DNA of 64,000 bases from positions 143,473 through 207,472 of the forward strand of contig DAHVDE010000041.1 in assembly GCA_027313705.1 (NCBI GenBank), read 5' to 3'. Both the position numbers and the translations under genes were made by a program. The notes under the pieces were generated by a model, which saw nothing but the letters and a program-made list of their open reading frames with translations, was not told the origin of the DNA and did not search any database. This document shows positions 25,253 to 33,132 of this stretch, piece by piece (position 1 is the stretch's first letter; the number at the start of each line of letters is the position of its first letter). Source of the stretch: Actinomycetota bacterium. Its GTDB lineage: Bacteria; Actinomycetota; Actinomycetes; Streptosporangiales; Streptosporangiaceae.

Positions 25253-25712
25253 CGGTCGCGCCTTCCTCTCCGATCACCTGCCATGAGCTGATGACCCCGG
25301 CGTACACTCGCGGGTGCTCGCGCCTGAGCACCCCCAGGAGAGCGACCGCGGCGTCGGTGAGCGCCAGCAGGCGGCCCAGCCGGACAGCTACCGGCCGCGT
25401 GCTGGCCGTCTTATGGAAGCAGGCTTCCAGCTCACCGAACCGGGACACGACGCCCGCCGCCGCCTCGGGAGCCGGCTGGCTCGTGAAGGTGATGGGTCCC
25501 AGGTCGGCCCGCGACAGCAGCGCCTCGAACCCGGCCGGGCCGTCGCTGTAGGGCGGGCTGACACCGCTGCCGGCGAATAGCCGTGCGGCGGTCGCGGCGT
25601 CCAGGTCCGCCAGGTACGCCTGGTATTTCAGGCAGTAGACCAGGAGGTCAACGGCGTCCTTGGCTCGGTGCAGCCGGGCGGTGGCGCCGCGGAACTCGGC
25701 GTCCGGGGTCAT
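25242..25712 (-). CDS. Unknown protein of the hypermodification-like operon
   Basis: The 156-aa product starts at ATG 25712, which overlaps the MazG stop codon (ATGA), the usual sign of translational coupling; a longer frame upstream is antisense to MazG. It is mostly helical (LHRAKDAVDLLVYCLKYQAY, LGRLLALTDAAVALLGVLRR), with no signal peptide or membrane segment. I do not recognise a family. Its fixed place between the pyrophosphohydrolase and methyltransferase suggests a structural or accessory part of the same pathway. Confidence 0.75.
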   Translation of the reverse strand: MTPDAEFRGATARLHRAKDAVDLLVYCLKYQAYLADLDAATAARLFAGSGVSPPYSDGPAGFEALLSRADLGPITFTSQPAPEAAAGVVSRFGELEACFHKTASTRPVAVRLGRLLALTDAAVALLGVLRREHPRVYAGVISSWQVIGEEGATDAR

Positions 25713-26674
25713 GCCGCCAGCACCTTGCGGTAGGCCAGCTCGCGGGCGTCCAGGTCCGCGCACAGGTACCCGCCGTCGTTGTCGCCGAGCAGGCGCATCG
25801 CCCGGAACCCCTGGTGAATAGCGGCCTGCCACAGCCAGCCCGGCACAGCCTCGGCTTCCAGGCCGGCCGCGGCGGCCTTGGCGACTTCGATCACGTCCCC
25901 GTCGATGCTGGTCAAGCTAAGAAAGCCGGTGCGGCGGGGCGCCAGCCGGGACAGCACCGCAGCTAGTCCTTCCTCAGCGAAGATGGCCCGCGCCCCGTCC
26001 TCACACTCGTCGGTCTCCGGGCTGGACTTGCGCTTCAGCCGCAGCAGCGCCCGGATCGTGGGTGACCAGCCGAGAACCGCCATGAACCCCAGGTGGATCG
26101 CGTCATGGAAGCGGTAGGCGTCGTGGCGCCGGGAGTTGTCCGTAAGCGGATCGCCCAGCACCGCCCCGACCTGGAAGCCGCGCGGTTTGCCGCCGATGGT
26201 GACCGGGCCGTCCGGGAAGGCGTTAGGCTCGGCGCTGACCAGCGTCAGCACGGCGGCAGGGCCGCCGGACGGCAGCGGCTGTTCGGTGACCGCCACCACC
26301 AGCTGGCGCGGGAACCGCTCTCCGGGCGGGAACCCGCCGTCGAAGACCGGCAGGTCCGTAGGCCCGGCCCCGGCGTGAAGAAGGCGGTAGCGGTCGCGGG
26401 TGCGGCGCAGGTTCGCCTCCGCTATGTCGTCAAGGTCCAGGCCGCACGCGGTCGCTACCGCCGCCGCGTACCAAAGCAGGTCGCCCAGCTCCCCGCGCAG
26501 GAACTCCCGGTTCGCGGCCAGGTCAATGCCATCACGCAGGTACTTCTTGTAAACGTTCAGGATCGACCCGGCTTCGGAGGCCAGGCCGAGCATCGGCGCT
26601 ATGGCGCCTTGCGGCCCGCCAAGGCTGAGCTGACTCGTCTCGCTGGCGGCCTGCTGGTAGGCGGAGAACTCCAC
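25709..26674 (-). CDS. MazG-type nucleotide pyrophosphohydrolase with a C-terminal helical domain
   Basis: The 321-aa protein begins with an all-alpha NTP-PPase domain (about 5-95): GLASEAGSILNVYKKYLRDG, EFLRGELGDLLWYAAAVATA, with the Glu/Asp pairs that bind Mg-nucleotide. A second domain (about 120-320) has YRFHDAIHLGFMAVLGWSP and EDGARAIFAEE, an acidic helical motif that may be another MazG-like or nucleotide-binding unit. The family hydrolyses (d)NTPs to NMP and PPi. GTG 26674 is chosen because GAGG lies 7 nt upstream. It is the first gene of the four-gene module; the HATPase gene ends 9 nt upstream. Confidence 0.8.
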   Translation of the reverse strand: MEFSAYQQAASETSQLSLGGPQGAIAPMLGLASEAGSILNVYKKYLRDGIDLAANREFLRGELGDLLWYAAAVATACGLDLDDIAEANLRRTRDRYRLLHAGAGPTDLPVFDGGFPPGERFPRQLVVAVTEQPLPSGGPAAVLTLVSAEPNAFPDGPVTIGGKPRGFQVGAVLGDPLTDNSRRHDAYRFHDAIHLGFMAVLGWSPTIRALLRLKRKSSPETDECEDGARAIFAEEGLAAVLSRLAPRRTGFLSLTSIDGDVIEVAKAAAAGLEAEAVPGWLWQAAIHQGFRAMRLLGDNDGGYLCADLDARELAYRKVLAA

Positions 26675-26683
26675 AGTCAAACC

Positions 26684-27256
26684 TCAATCCGGGCGGATCA
26701 GCGCCCACACCACTTTCCCGCCCGCTGGCTCAGACGGGACAAACCAGTTCCACCGCGCGCTCAGGGTTTCCACCAGCAGCAGACCACGGCCACCCTCGTC
26801 GTCTTCGCCGCCACTGACGCGCTCCGGCGGCTGCGGGCTGGCGTCCCCGACCAGGACCAGGGCACTCGCCGCGTCGGCCAGCAGCCACAGCCGCACCGGG
26901 ACGCCGCCCGCTTCCGCCCGCGATACCCGGACCGCGTTGGTGACCAGCTCCGATGTCACCAGCTCAGCGGCATCCGCCAGATCGGGAAGCCGCCACTCCC
27001 ATAGCAGTTGCCGAACGTGCAGGCGGGCGCAGGGAGTGGCACCGGGAAGGGCGCCCAGCTCCAGGTAACTCCGAAGCGGCCACTGCTGAGTGAGCCAATT
27101 CCCCTTGCCATCGGCCAATGGCCGCATCCGCGCGGTACCACGAGCAGGGCGGGCCGGGAAATCGCCGGGGCTTTCCCCGCGGCCTGTCCCGGCACGATGA
27201 GCGTGCCCGCCCGCAGCGGCTGACCTGGCTGTACTCGCCCTGCCATACATGATCAT
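26684..27256 (-). CDS. RsbW-like ATP-binding (HATPase_c_2) protein
   Basis: The 190-aa protein has a disordered Arg/Gly-rich N-terminus (about 1-60) and an RsbW-type HATPase domain: ELGALPGATPCARLHVRQLL, AELVTSELVTNAVRVSRAEA (N-box), EGGRGLLLVETLSARW. Actinomycetes carry many such stand-alone domains beside HTH genes; they are thought to be anti-sigma or regulatory kinases, but the partner is rarely known. It lies between the HTH gene (16 bp gap) and the MazG gene (9 bp gap) on one strand. Confidence 0.85.
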   Translation of the reverse strand: MIMYGRASTARSAAAGGHAHRAGTGRGESPGDFPARPARGTARMRPLADGKGNWLTQQWPLRSYLELGALPGATPCARLHVRQLLWEWRLPDLADAAELVTSELVTNAVRVSRAEAGGVPVRLWLLADAASALVLVGDASPQPPERVSGGEDDEGGRGLLLVETLSARWNWFVPSEPAGGKVVWALIRPD

Positions 27257-27272
27257 CTCTCCTATAGCGCGG

Positions 27273-28046
27273 TCATCCAGCGCGCCCCCGCGTGTTGCTG
27301 CCGGCGGGTGCCAGGCTGCGCACCGCCGATCCGGAATCCAAGGCCGGCGTCTGGCCGCTCAGCAGGCCAGCCACCATGTCCGCGACCTCTCCCGTGATCT
27401 CGGTCAGGCACTCCCACTTCACATGGCCGTCGTAGCTGACATGCACAGACCCGTTGCCGGGACGGCCGGGGCGGGTGATGGTCAGGTCTGTGATCTTGTC
27501 ACCGCAGGTGCGCTCGGTTATCTCCAGGCCGCGTGCCCGCAGCTTGCCGGCGATGATGTGCATGATCTCGCCCGGCATGTACTCGCCGCGGGGGCGGCGG
27601 TTCCGGCCCGCCTCGGAAAGGGCGGTCCGCCTGTCCGGGAACACCCCGGCCTGGCCGAGAACCGCGGGCAGCAGCATCGCCCGCGGCACGTCGAAGGCGT
27701 CGGCCAGGCGGAGCAGGTTGCGGATATCGAAGATCGTGTCCCGTGTCCCGTTCTCGATCATCCCGATCGTCGCGCCCGACCAGCCGGCGATCTGCCCGGC
27801 CTCTGCCTGCGATAGCCCCGCGGCCACCCGGAACACCTCGAACGCCCGCCCCAGCTCCAGCCCGGCCAGCATCCGCCGCACCAGCGCGGTACCCCACACC
27901 CACACCGGCGCCGCCCGCCCGTCATCGCCGCCTGCCAGGCACCGGGCGGCGATCACTTCCCGCTCGCATGACGAGCACAGCGCGGTCTTGTTGTAGACCG
28001 AAAGGCGAGTCGCCCGGCAGGCGGCGCAGATCCGGGACTCAGGCAC
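27273..28046 (-). CDS. Zinc-ribbon plus XRE-type HTH regulator
   Basis: The 257-aa protein begins with a zinc-ribbon-like CAAC-(15)-CSSC motif (residues 8-29), then a basic helical part and an XRE HTH (about 72-125: FRVAAGLSQAEAGQIAGWSG, ATIGMIENGTR). The C-terminal half has an alpha/beta segment (IITDLTITRPGR-like strand, HVSYDGHVKWECL). It probably regulates the island operon in which it lies. It overlaps the upstream HTH gene by 8 bp. Confidence 0.85.
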   Translation of the reverse strand: MPESRICAACRATRLSVYNKTALCSSCEREVIAARCLAGGDDGRAAPVWVWGTALVRRMLAGLELGRAFEVFRVAAGLSQAEAGQIAGWSGATIGMIENGTRDTIFDIRNLLRLADAFDVPRAMLLPAVLGQAGVFPDRRTALSEAGRNRRPRGEYMPGEIMHIIAGKLRARGLEITERTCGDKITDLTITRPGRPGNGSVHVSYDGHVKWECLTEITGEVADMVAGLLSGQTPALDSGSAVRSLAPAGSNTRGRAG

Positions 28047-28968
28047 CGGGCACCCCGGCTCCGTCGCGCTGGGCTTCGTGGCCCAGATCCCGGATCAGGG
28101 CAAGCTGCCCGTTCACCCGGCCCGGATAAGCCGCCGGACTGCCCTGGCCAGCGCTGACCGCCGGTTCGGCTATCTCGATCAGCAGGCGGCCGGGAACATA
28201 CGGCAGCGACAGCGACAACCCGGCGGCGCCGGCGAGTTGCTGGAAGGTACCTTCCGCTGATTGGCCTGGAGCATGACCGCGGCCCGCGTCGTTGTCGTCA
28301 CGAGCCGCCGGCTCCGCCAGCGCCTCAAGTTCCCCGCCGGCGTCCAGGACCCGGTCAAGCAGCCCCGCGAGTTGCTCTGAGGCGCCCTTGCGGCCGTGCG
28401 CGATATTCGACAGGTGCGCGGCACTGCACGGGACCCGGCGGGCCACCTCGCGCAACGACAGCCCGCGCTCGTTCGCCAGGGCCACCAGCTTGCGGCCGAA
28501 CTCGGTCTCGGCGCGCGGCGGCGGCCGGCGGATCAGCGTGAGCCGGTCCTGCGGCGCCAGGTTCTCATGATCGGCCAGGTCGAGCAGGCTCAGCACGTCC
28601 GTCTCATACATCTGGGCCAGCATGATCAGCACGTACACCGATGGCTTGCGCCCGCTGGACGACGGCCAGTGCTCATGCTCACACAAATGGGGGCCGGTCA
28701 TGGCCGCGCGCCCCTGCGGGTCGGTGCCTTCCCGCGCGGCCAGCGTGTTGAACCGCGCCGCCGCCTGAAGCAGCGACAACCCCCCGGCCAGCCGGGACGA
28801 CTCACGCGGGCGCAGCCGGTAACGGCGGCCTATCTCGCCCGCGACATCGTCAAATCCCAGGCCCAGGCGCCGCATCCGCTCACGCAGGTCCGCCAGCTCG
28901 GCCCTGAAACCTATCCGCTGGCCCGCGCCCGGCGCTTCGGTGACAACCGCCTCACTAGCCGGGGTCAT
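28039..28968 (-). CDS. Helix-turn-helix regulator
   Basis: The 309-aa protein has an N-terminal helical region (LADLRERMRRLGLGFDDVAG) that looks like a divergent HTH and a clear XRE-type HTH at about 155-205 (KLVALANERGLSLREVARRV, CSAAHLSNIAHGRKGAS). The C-terminal 90 residues are less structured. Start ATG 28968 overlaps the upstream gene by 4 bp (ATGA) and the end overlaps the next HTH gene by 8 bp. It is the second DNA-binding protein inside the same transcription unit. Confidence 0.85.
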   Translation of the reverse strand: MTPASEAVVTEAPGAGQRIGFRAELADLRERMRRLGLGFDDVAGEIGRRYRLRPRESSRLAGGLSLLQAAARFNTLAAREGTDPQGRAAMTGPHLCEHEHWPSSSGRKPSVYVLIMLAQMYETDVLSLLDLADHENLAPQDRLTLIRRPPPRAETEFGRKLVALANERGLSLREVARRVPCSAAHLSNIAHGRKGASEQLAGLLDRVLDAGGELEALAEPAARDDNDAGRGHAPGQSAEGTFQQLAGAAGLSLSLPYVPGRLLIEIAEPAVSAGQGSPAAYPGRVNGQLALIRDLGHEAQRDGAGVPGA

Positions 28969-29618
28969 GCCGCGTCCCCGCTGGAACCTGGCCGGGCCAG
29001 CAAGGACATCGCCCGCGTGATCGCATCCACGACGGCATCGGCCACCTTAACCGGATCAGCGATCCAGCCGTTGTACTCCGACTCCCAGCAAATGGTGCCG
29101 GCCTCCGGCCAGAAATCACGCCACCAGATGACCCGGCCGTCATCGTCCACCTGGACCGCCGCGGCCCGGCCCGAAGCCGGGCTAGTCACCACGATCGCGG
29201 CCTGGACATCGAAGAAGTCCTCGTCCGCGCTGACCTCCAGGGCGACCTCAAGGCCGCGGGCCTTCAGCTCCCGCCCGACGATGCCCTTGAATGTGAGACC
29301 GTCACGGCCGTACCCGTCACCCATTCGCGGACGGTCCTCCGCCCAGCCGGTGAGCAGCGCAGTCGTCACATCCGCCGTCCGCTTCGGGTCCGCCTCGTCA
29401 CTGGCCCAGGGGCACCACTCCCACTCAACGTCGCCCCAGTCGCTCACCGACACCTCGCACCGCGCCCAGCGGCAGTCGATAACGACGCTCCCGCCGTCAC
29501 GCTCGGGCGCGCGGATAGCGAATCCGCTAAATGCCAGCCCTTCGGCCACAAGCCGTATCAGCTCACCAGGCCTGGGCTGCTCAGCGATATCGCCGCGGGT
29601 GCCGCTCACGCCAGCCAT
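28965..29618 (-). CDS. Unknown protein of the island operon
   Basis: The 217-aa protein is acidic and Trp-rich. It appears to contain two related alpha/beta halves: RWARCEVSVSDWGDVEWEWC in the first and AAAVQVDDDGRVIWWRDFWP in the second, each followed by an acidic helix ending in AD.T.A or ADAVVDAI. I do not recognise a family. It overlaps its upstream neighbour (methyltransferase) by 13 bp and its downstream neighbour by 4 bp, so it belongs to the operon. Confidence 0.75.
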   Translation of the reverse strand: MAGVSGTRGDIAEQPRPGELIRLVAEGLAFSGFAIRAPERDGGSVVIDCRWARCEVSVSDWGDVEWEWCPWASDEADPKRTADVTTALLTGWAEDRPRMGDGYGRDGLTFKGIVGRELKARGLEVALEVSADEDFFDVQAAIVVTSPASGRAAAVQVDDDGRVIWWRDFWPEAGTICWESEYNGWIADPVKVADAVVDAITRAMSLLARPGSSGDAA

Positions 29619-30469
29619 CCCTTCCGGTTCTCGGGGTTCTCATCCGCCCGCTCATCACTGCGTGCGGGCTTCCTGCCCACACCCGCATATGCCCAGCGTG
29701 TGCCGCCTTCGGGGTATGACTCGCTGCTTGGCCGCCACTGCGACAGGTGGACGAGTCCCGGACTAACAAGGTCGGTGCCGTCGAAGAATCTCGCTATTTC
29801 AGCGCGCGACCGCATAATGAGCGGTGCTGACGCCTGCTTATATGTATCAGTGATATCGCTTAGCGCTTCTGTTTCGCGGTCCTCGCTCGTCACATGCGAG
29901 ATGACCACATAACTTCCGGGACAGAGGACATCGACCAGATGAGAAACGATGTCACGCGCACCGTCGCCGTCAGCGACGAAATGCAATACCAGGGTCATGC
30001 ACAAGCCGACCGGCTTATCGAAGTCGATCATTTCCCGCAGAGCCGGGTTACCTAGCAGCCGGTCGGGATGACGCAGGTCCTCTTTGACGATTGACACACC
30101 GGCCAGGCCATCAAGGAGCTTCTGTCCGTGGCGGAACACGACCGGATCATTATCGGCATAGACAACCTTTGCTCTCGGGGCGTACTGCCGAACGATCTGA
30201 TGCACGTTGCCCTGAGTGGGCAGTCCCGGCCCGATATCCAGATACTGGCTGATGCCCGCTTCCTGCACGAGGAAACGCGCCGCCCTCTGCAAGAATGCGC
30301 GATTCTCCAGCGCGGCCATCGGAATATCCGGCGCCAAGCCAATGACCTTACGGGCCGCTTCCCGGTCCGCCTCGGCATTATGTTTGCCACCCAGGTAGTA
30401 GTCGTAGACCCTGGCTACATTCGGGGTATTGACATTGGGATCACTCGGGAGATCGTTGGTGTCATGCAT
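29606..30469 (-). CDS. SAV2177-type SAM-dependent methyltransferase
   Basis: The 287-aa protein fits the Methyltransf_19 (SAV2177-like) family, abundant in Streptomyces and relatives: NVARVYDYYLGGKHN near the start, RAARFLVQEAG, the SAM motif YLDIGPGLPTQ, VVYADNDPVV and the family HVTSEDRETE and PLIMRSRAEIARFFDG segments. The natural substrate of the family is unknown. ATG 30469 is supported by the family's usual MHDT-like start and GAGAA upstream; the frame extends further but is not protein-like. It is the first sizeable gene of the minus-strand island operon. Confidence 0.88.
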   Translation of the reverse strand: MHDTNDLPSDPNVNTPNVARVYDYYLGGKHNAEADREAARKVIGLAPDIPMAALENRAFLQRAARFLVQEAGISQYLDIGPGLPTQGNVHQIVRQYAPRAKVVYADNDPVVFRHGQKLLDGLAGVSIVKEDLRHPDRLLGNPALREMIDFDKPVGLCMTLVLHFVADGDGARDIVSHLVDVLCPGSYVVISHVTSEDRETEALSDITDTYKQASAPLIMRSRAEIARFFDGTDLVSPGLVHLSQWRPSSESYPEGGTRWAYAGVGRKPARSDERADENPENRKGWLA

Positions 30470-30575
30470 TTCTCGGCGGCTCCATGATGGTCGGGCAGTT
30501 CGTCCTCGCCATATCCAGCCTGTCGGCCCCCGTAATGCGACGGGCCTGGGCCAGCAGCACGATGCTGCCCTCCAT
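30462..30575 (-). CDS. Possible 37-aa leader ORF before the methyltransferase
   Basis: ATG 30575 opens a short frame (MEGSIVLLAQARRITGADRL...) whose stop at 30462-30464 overlaps the methyltransferase start in ATGCATGA. The residue mix is protein-like and the overlap would couple translation, but there is no good Shine-Dalgarno and no recognised homolog. Confidence 0.3.
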   Translation of the reverse strand: MEGSIVLLAQARRITGADRLDMARTNCPTIMEPPRNA

Positions 30576-30716
30576 CGTCGGCCGGTGCCGTTTCCCGCAT
30601 GTGCCTCCCAGGTGAGTACGGTGCTGTTACCGGCGGATTGAACTACGCTCACCAGCAGTGGAGGATCAGCGCCACGCGCCGATGAGCATCCAGGCGCCCG
30701 ACCCGAGGACAAGCAC

Positions 30717-31088
30717 GTGAGCGAGCAAGGCCGTGACCCCAAGGTGATCGCTGCCGCCCTGCTGGGTGATCCGCGCATGGTCGAGGCATGCGGTACGCAT
30801 GACGTTCAGGCCGTGATCCGCTTGATGCGCAGTGGCGGAGCGTCCCTTGATGACCTGGCCCGAGCGACCGGCGTCGGCCCCAGCCGCCTCAGTGACTACG
30901 AGGTAGCAGCCCGGCAAGCTCACGGGTTCGAGATCTTCGAGCGCCTAAGCGACGGTTTCCGCATCCCAGGGAGATACTGGCGCCTGGCAGACCGCCCGTG
31001 GGAAGAAGCCGGCATCCTGACGGCCCGCCCCGGCAGCACTGGGGCGGGCGCGGACCCAGGCGAGCTACGCCCGAGGACGACGACATGA
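30717..31088 (+). CDS. Truncated duplicate of the HTH domain of the next gene
   Basis: The 123-aa product (GTG 30717) matches the first about 110 residues of the following protein almost residue for residue: SEQGRDPKVIAAALLGDPRM, HDVQAVIRLMRSGGASLDDL, HGFEIFERLSDGFRIPGRYW and RLADRPWEEAGILTARP. The HTH (LARATGVGPSRLSDYEVAAR) is intact. After GSTGAGADPGEL it ends at a stop that overlaps the next ATG (ATGA), where the second copy begins. It could bind the same operator without the TPR-like half, acting as a competitor. Confidence 0.75.
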   Translation: MSEQGRDPKVIAAALLGDPRMVEACGTHDVQAVIRLMRSGGASLDDLARATGVGPSRLSDYEVAARQAHGFEIFERLSDGFRIPGRYWRLADRPWEEAGILTARPGSTGAGADPGELRPRTTT

Positions 31089-31452
31089 GCGAGCAAGGCC
31101 GGGACCCGCAGATGGTCGCTGCCGCCTTGCTGGGTGACCCGCGCATGGTCGAAGCGTGCGGGAAGCACGACGTTCAGGCCGTGATCCGCTTGATGCGCAG
31201 CCGGGGCGCGTCCCTCCGCGGCCTGGCCAGCGTGACCGGCATGAGTCCCAGCCGCGTATACGAATACGAGGCGGGAGACCGGCAGGCTTACGGGTTCGAG
31301 ATCTTCGAGCGACTCAGCGACGGCTTTCGCATCCCAGGGAGATACTGGCGCCTGGCAGACCGCCCGTGGGAGGAAGCCGACATCCTGGCCGCCCGCCCCG
31401 ACAGCACAGACCTAGATCGCTGGGTACCCTCCCATACCGTGGAAGCCGTGAG
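30717..31452 (+). repeat. Tandem duplication of a 368-bp HTH-coding unit
   Basis: The unit starting at 30717 is repeated from 31085 with high nucleotide identity (for example GAGCGAGCAAGGCCG at both starts and CGGTTTCCGCATCCCAGGGA against CGGCTTTCGCATCCCAGGGA inside). The spacing of the two starts is 368 bp. It is a recent intragenic duplication. Confidence 0.8.
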
Positions 31453-32524
31453 CTTGTTCACCCGCAGAGATCTCATGCTCGACCGCCGGGAAGCGGCCAG
31501 GGCCATTGCCACCCTGGCGGTTGGAATGCCGCTCATCGAGTGCGTCGAGGGCTGGCTGGTCCCGGAAGAAGAAACACCGGCACGTAGTCCCCTCGGAAGC
31601 GTCGGGACCGATGAGGTCGCGAGTATCGAGCAAGCGGCCCAGCTATTCCGTGACTGGGACGACCAGTTCGGCGGCGGACTCCGCCGCAAGGCCGTTGTCG
31701 GCCAGCTCAATGAGGTCGCGGACTTGCTGCGCGACACTCATCCGAAGGAAGTCACCCGGCGCCTGTTCCGGGTCATGGCACACCTGGCGGAAACCGCGGC
31801 GATGATGAGCTGGGATTCCGGCATTCATGCCACCGCGCAGAGGTATTACATCCTGGCGCTGCGGGCATCAAAGGAAGCAGAGGAATACGCTTTCGGAGCC
31901 AACATCCTGGCTTCAATGGCGCGGCAGCTCCTGTATATGGGCCGGCCCGATGATGCCCTGGAGCTGGTGCGGCTCGCCGGAGACGGAGCCACCAAAGGCA
32001 ACGCTCCCGGCGCTGTCTGGTCCATGCTCCACACCCGCGAGGCTTGGGCCTATGCCAACCTGGGCCGGGTGCAGGCGTTCAGGCGGGCCACCGGAAAGGC
32101 CGAAGACACCCTTGCTGGTGCCGACCGCTCAGAAGACCCGCACTGGATTCGCTACTTCGACGAGGCCGAGCTAGCTGGCGTGACAGGCGGCCGGCTGCTC
32201 GATCTAGCGCAGCGGAGTCCCGGTAATCCGGCGCACGCCCGCGAAGCGGAGGCGGCGATAGACAAGGCGCTGAGGCTGCGCCGGCCGGAAAGCATGCGCA
32301 GCTTCAGCCTTGACCAAGCCGGACTCGCCCAGGCTTACTTCATGCAACGTGACCTAGAGCACGCGGTGAGCGCTGGTCACCGGGCAATCGACCTCGCCGG
32401 GAAAACGCAGTCCGACCGGGTACGGCTGCAACTTCAAGGGCTATACCAACTGGCGGTCACCCATCGCCGGGAACCCGTTGTCAGCGACCTTGCCGATCGC
32501 CTCACCCTGGCGCTTAGCGCCTAG
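31085..32524 (+). CDS. HTH regulator with C-terminal TPR-like helical repeats
   Basis: The 479-aa protein has an N-terminal HTH (about 35-70: GASLRGLASVTGMSPSRVYE) followed by a long helical part with TPR-like repeats (LFRVMAHLAETAAMMSWDSG, AQRYYILALRASKEAEEYAF, ANILASMARQLLYMGRPDDA, REWAYANLGRV-type helices). This resembles actinomycete XRE/TPR regulators that often sit beside SAV2177-type methyltransferases. Start ATG 31085 overlaps the truncated duplicate by 4 bp. It is divergent from the island operon and probably controls it. Confidence 0.87.
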   Translation: MSEQGRDPQMVAAALLGDPRMVEACGKHDVQAVIRLMRSRGASLRGLASVTGMSPSRVYEYEAGDRQAYGFEIFERLSDGFRIPGRYWRLADRPWEEADILAARPDSTDLDRWVPSHTVEAVSLFTRRDLMLDRREAARAIATLAVGMPLIECVEGWLVPEEETPARSPLGSVGTDEVASIEQAAQLFRDWDDQFGGGLRRKAVVGQLNEVADLLRDTHPKEVTRRLFRVMAHLAETAAMMSWDSGIHATAQRYYILALRASKEAEEYAFGANILASMARQLLYMGRPDDALELVRLAGDGATKGNAPGAVWSMLHTREAWAYANLGRVQAFRRATGKAEDTLAGADRSEDPHWIRYFDEAELAGVTGGRLLDLAQRSPGNPAHAREAEAAIDKALRLRRPESMRSFSLDQAGLAQAYFMQRDLEHAVSAGHRAIDLAGKTQSDRVRLQLQGLYQLAVTHRREPVVSDLADRLTLALSA

Positions 32525-32569
32525 CCCCGCTAAACGCAGGTCAGCGCAGCGAGCCATGAAAGGCTGATA

Positions 32570-33052
32570 GTGCCGCGCATAGCAGTCACCGGCCACATGA
32601 ACCTCACCCCCGCGACCATGACACTGGTCGATACCGCATTGCGCGACCTGCTCACCGGGTGCCAAGGCGCCGACCTGATCGGCATCTCATGCCTGGCCAA
32701 GGGGGCCGACCAGCTTTTCGCCCGCGCGGTCTTGGACCTCGGGGGCCAGCTCATCGTCATCCTGCCTTCCCCTGACTACCGCGAGCAGAAGGTCAAGCCG
32801 GATAACCGCGCCGAATTCGACGCGCTGCTAGCCAGGGCCACCGAGGTACGCCACATGCCCTACGCCGAATCTGGCCGGGAGGCTTACGAAGCCGCCAACA
32901 ACACGCTTCTCGACCTCGCCGATCAGATAGCCGCTGTCTGGGACGGCCAGCCGGGCGCGGACCAAGGCGGTACCGGCGCGGTAGTCCAGCGAGCACGGCA
33001 CCTCGGGAAGCCGGTACACGTCATCTGGCCAGAAGGAGCTACGCGAGCCTAG
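32570..33052 (+). CDS. SLOG-like nucleotide-sensor protein
   Basis: The 160-aa protein has a Rossmannoid start (MPRIAVTGHMNLTPATMTLV), then ADLIGISCLAKGADQLFARA and GGQLIVILPSPDYREQ, the pattern of SLOG-superfamily proteins (relatives of DprA and LOG) that bind or process nucleotide-derived ligands. AAAGG lies 8 nt before GTG 32570. It follows the TPR regulator by 45 bp on the same strand. Its presence beside a MazG/HMUDK module supports a nucleotide-linked role for the island (inference). Confidence 0.75.
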   Translation: MPRIAVTGHMNLTPATMTLVDTALRDLLTGCQGADLIGISCLAKGADQLFARAVLDLGGQLIVILPSPDYREQKVKPDNRAEFDALLARATEVRHMPYAESGREAYEAANNTLLDLADQIAAVWDGQPGADQGGTGAVVQRARHLGKPVHVIWPEGATRA

Positions 33053-33132
33053 GCGTCGGTTCTGGGGACTTGACGCGGGAAGCCGACCGTACCGGCGCAC
33101 GGGATGACGACCGATGCGGACCACAGCTTATG

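Noticed and set aside
23472..26378. Plus-strand frames opposite the island operon
   Set aside because: His/Gly/Gln-rich antisense readings without motifs; the minus-strand genes have conserved domains and coupled overlaps.
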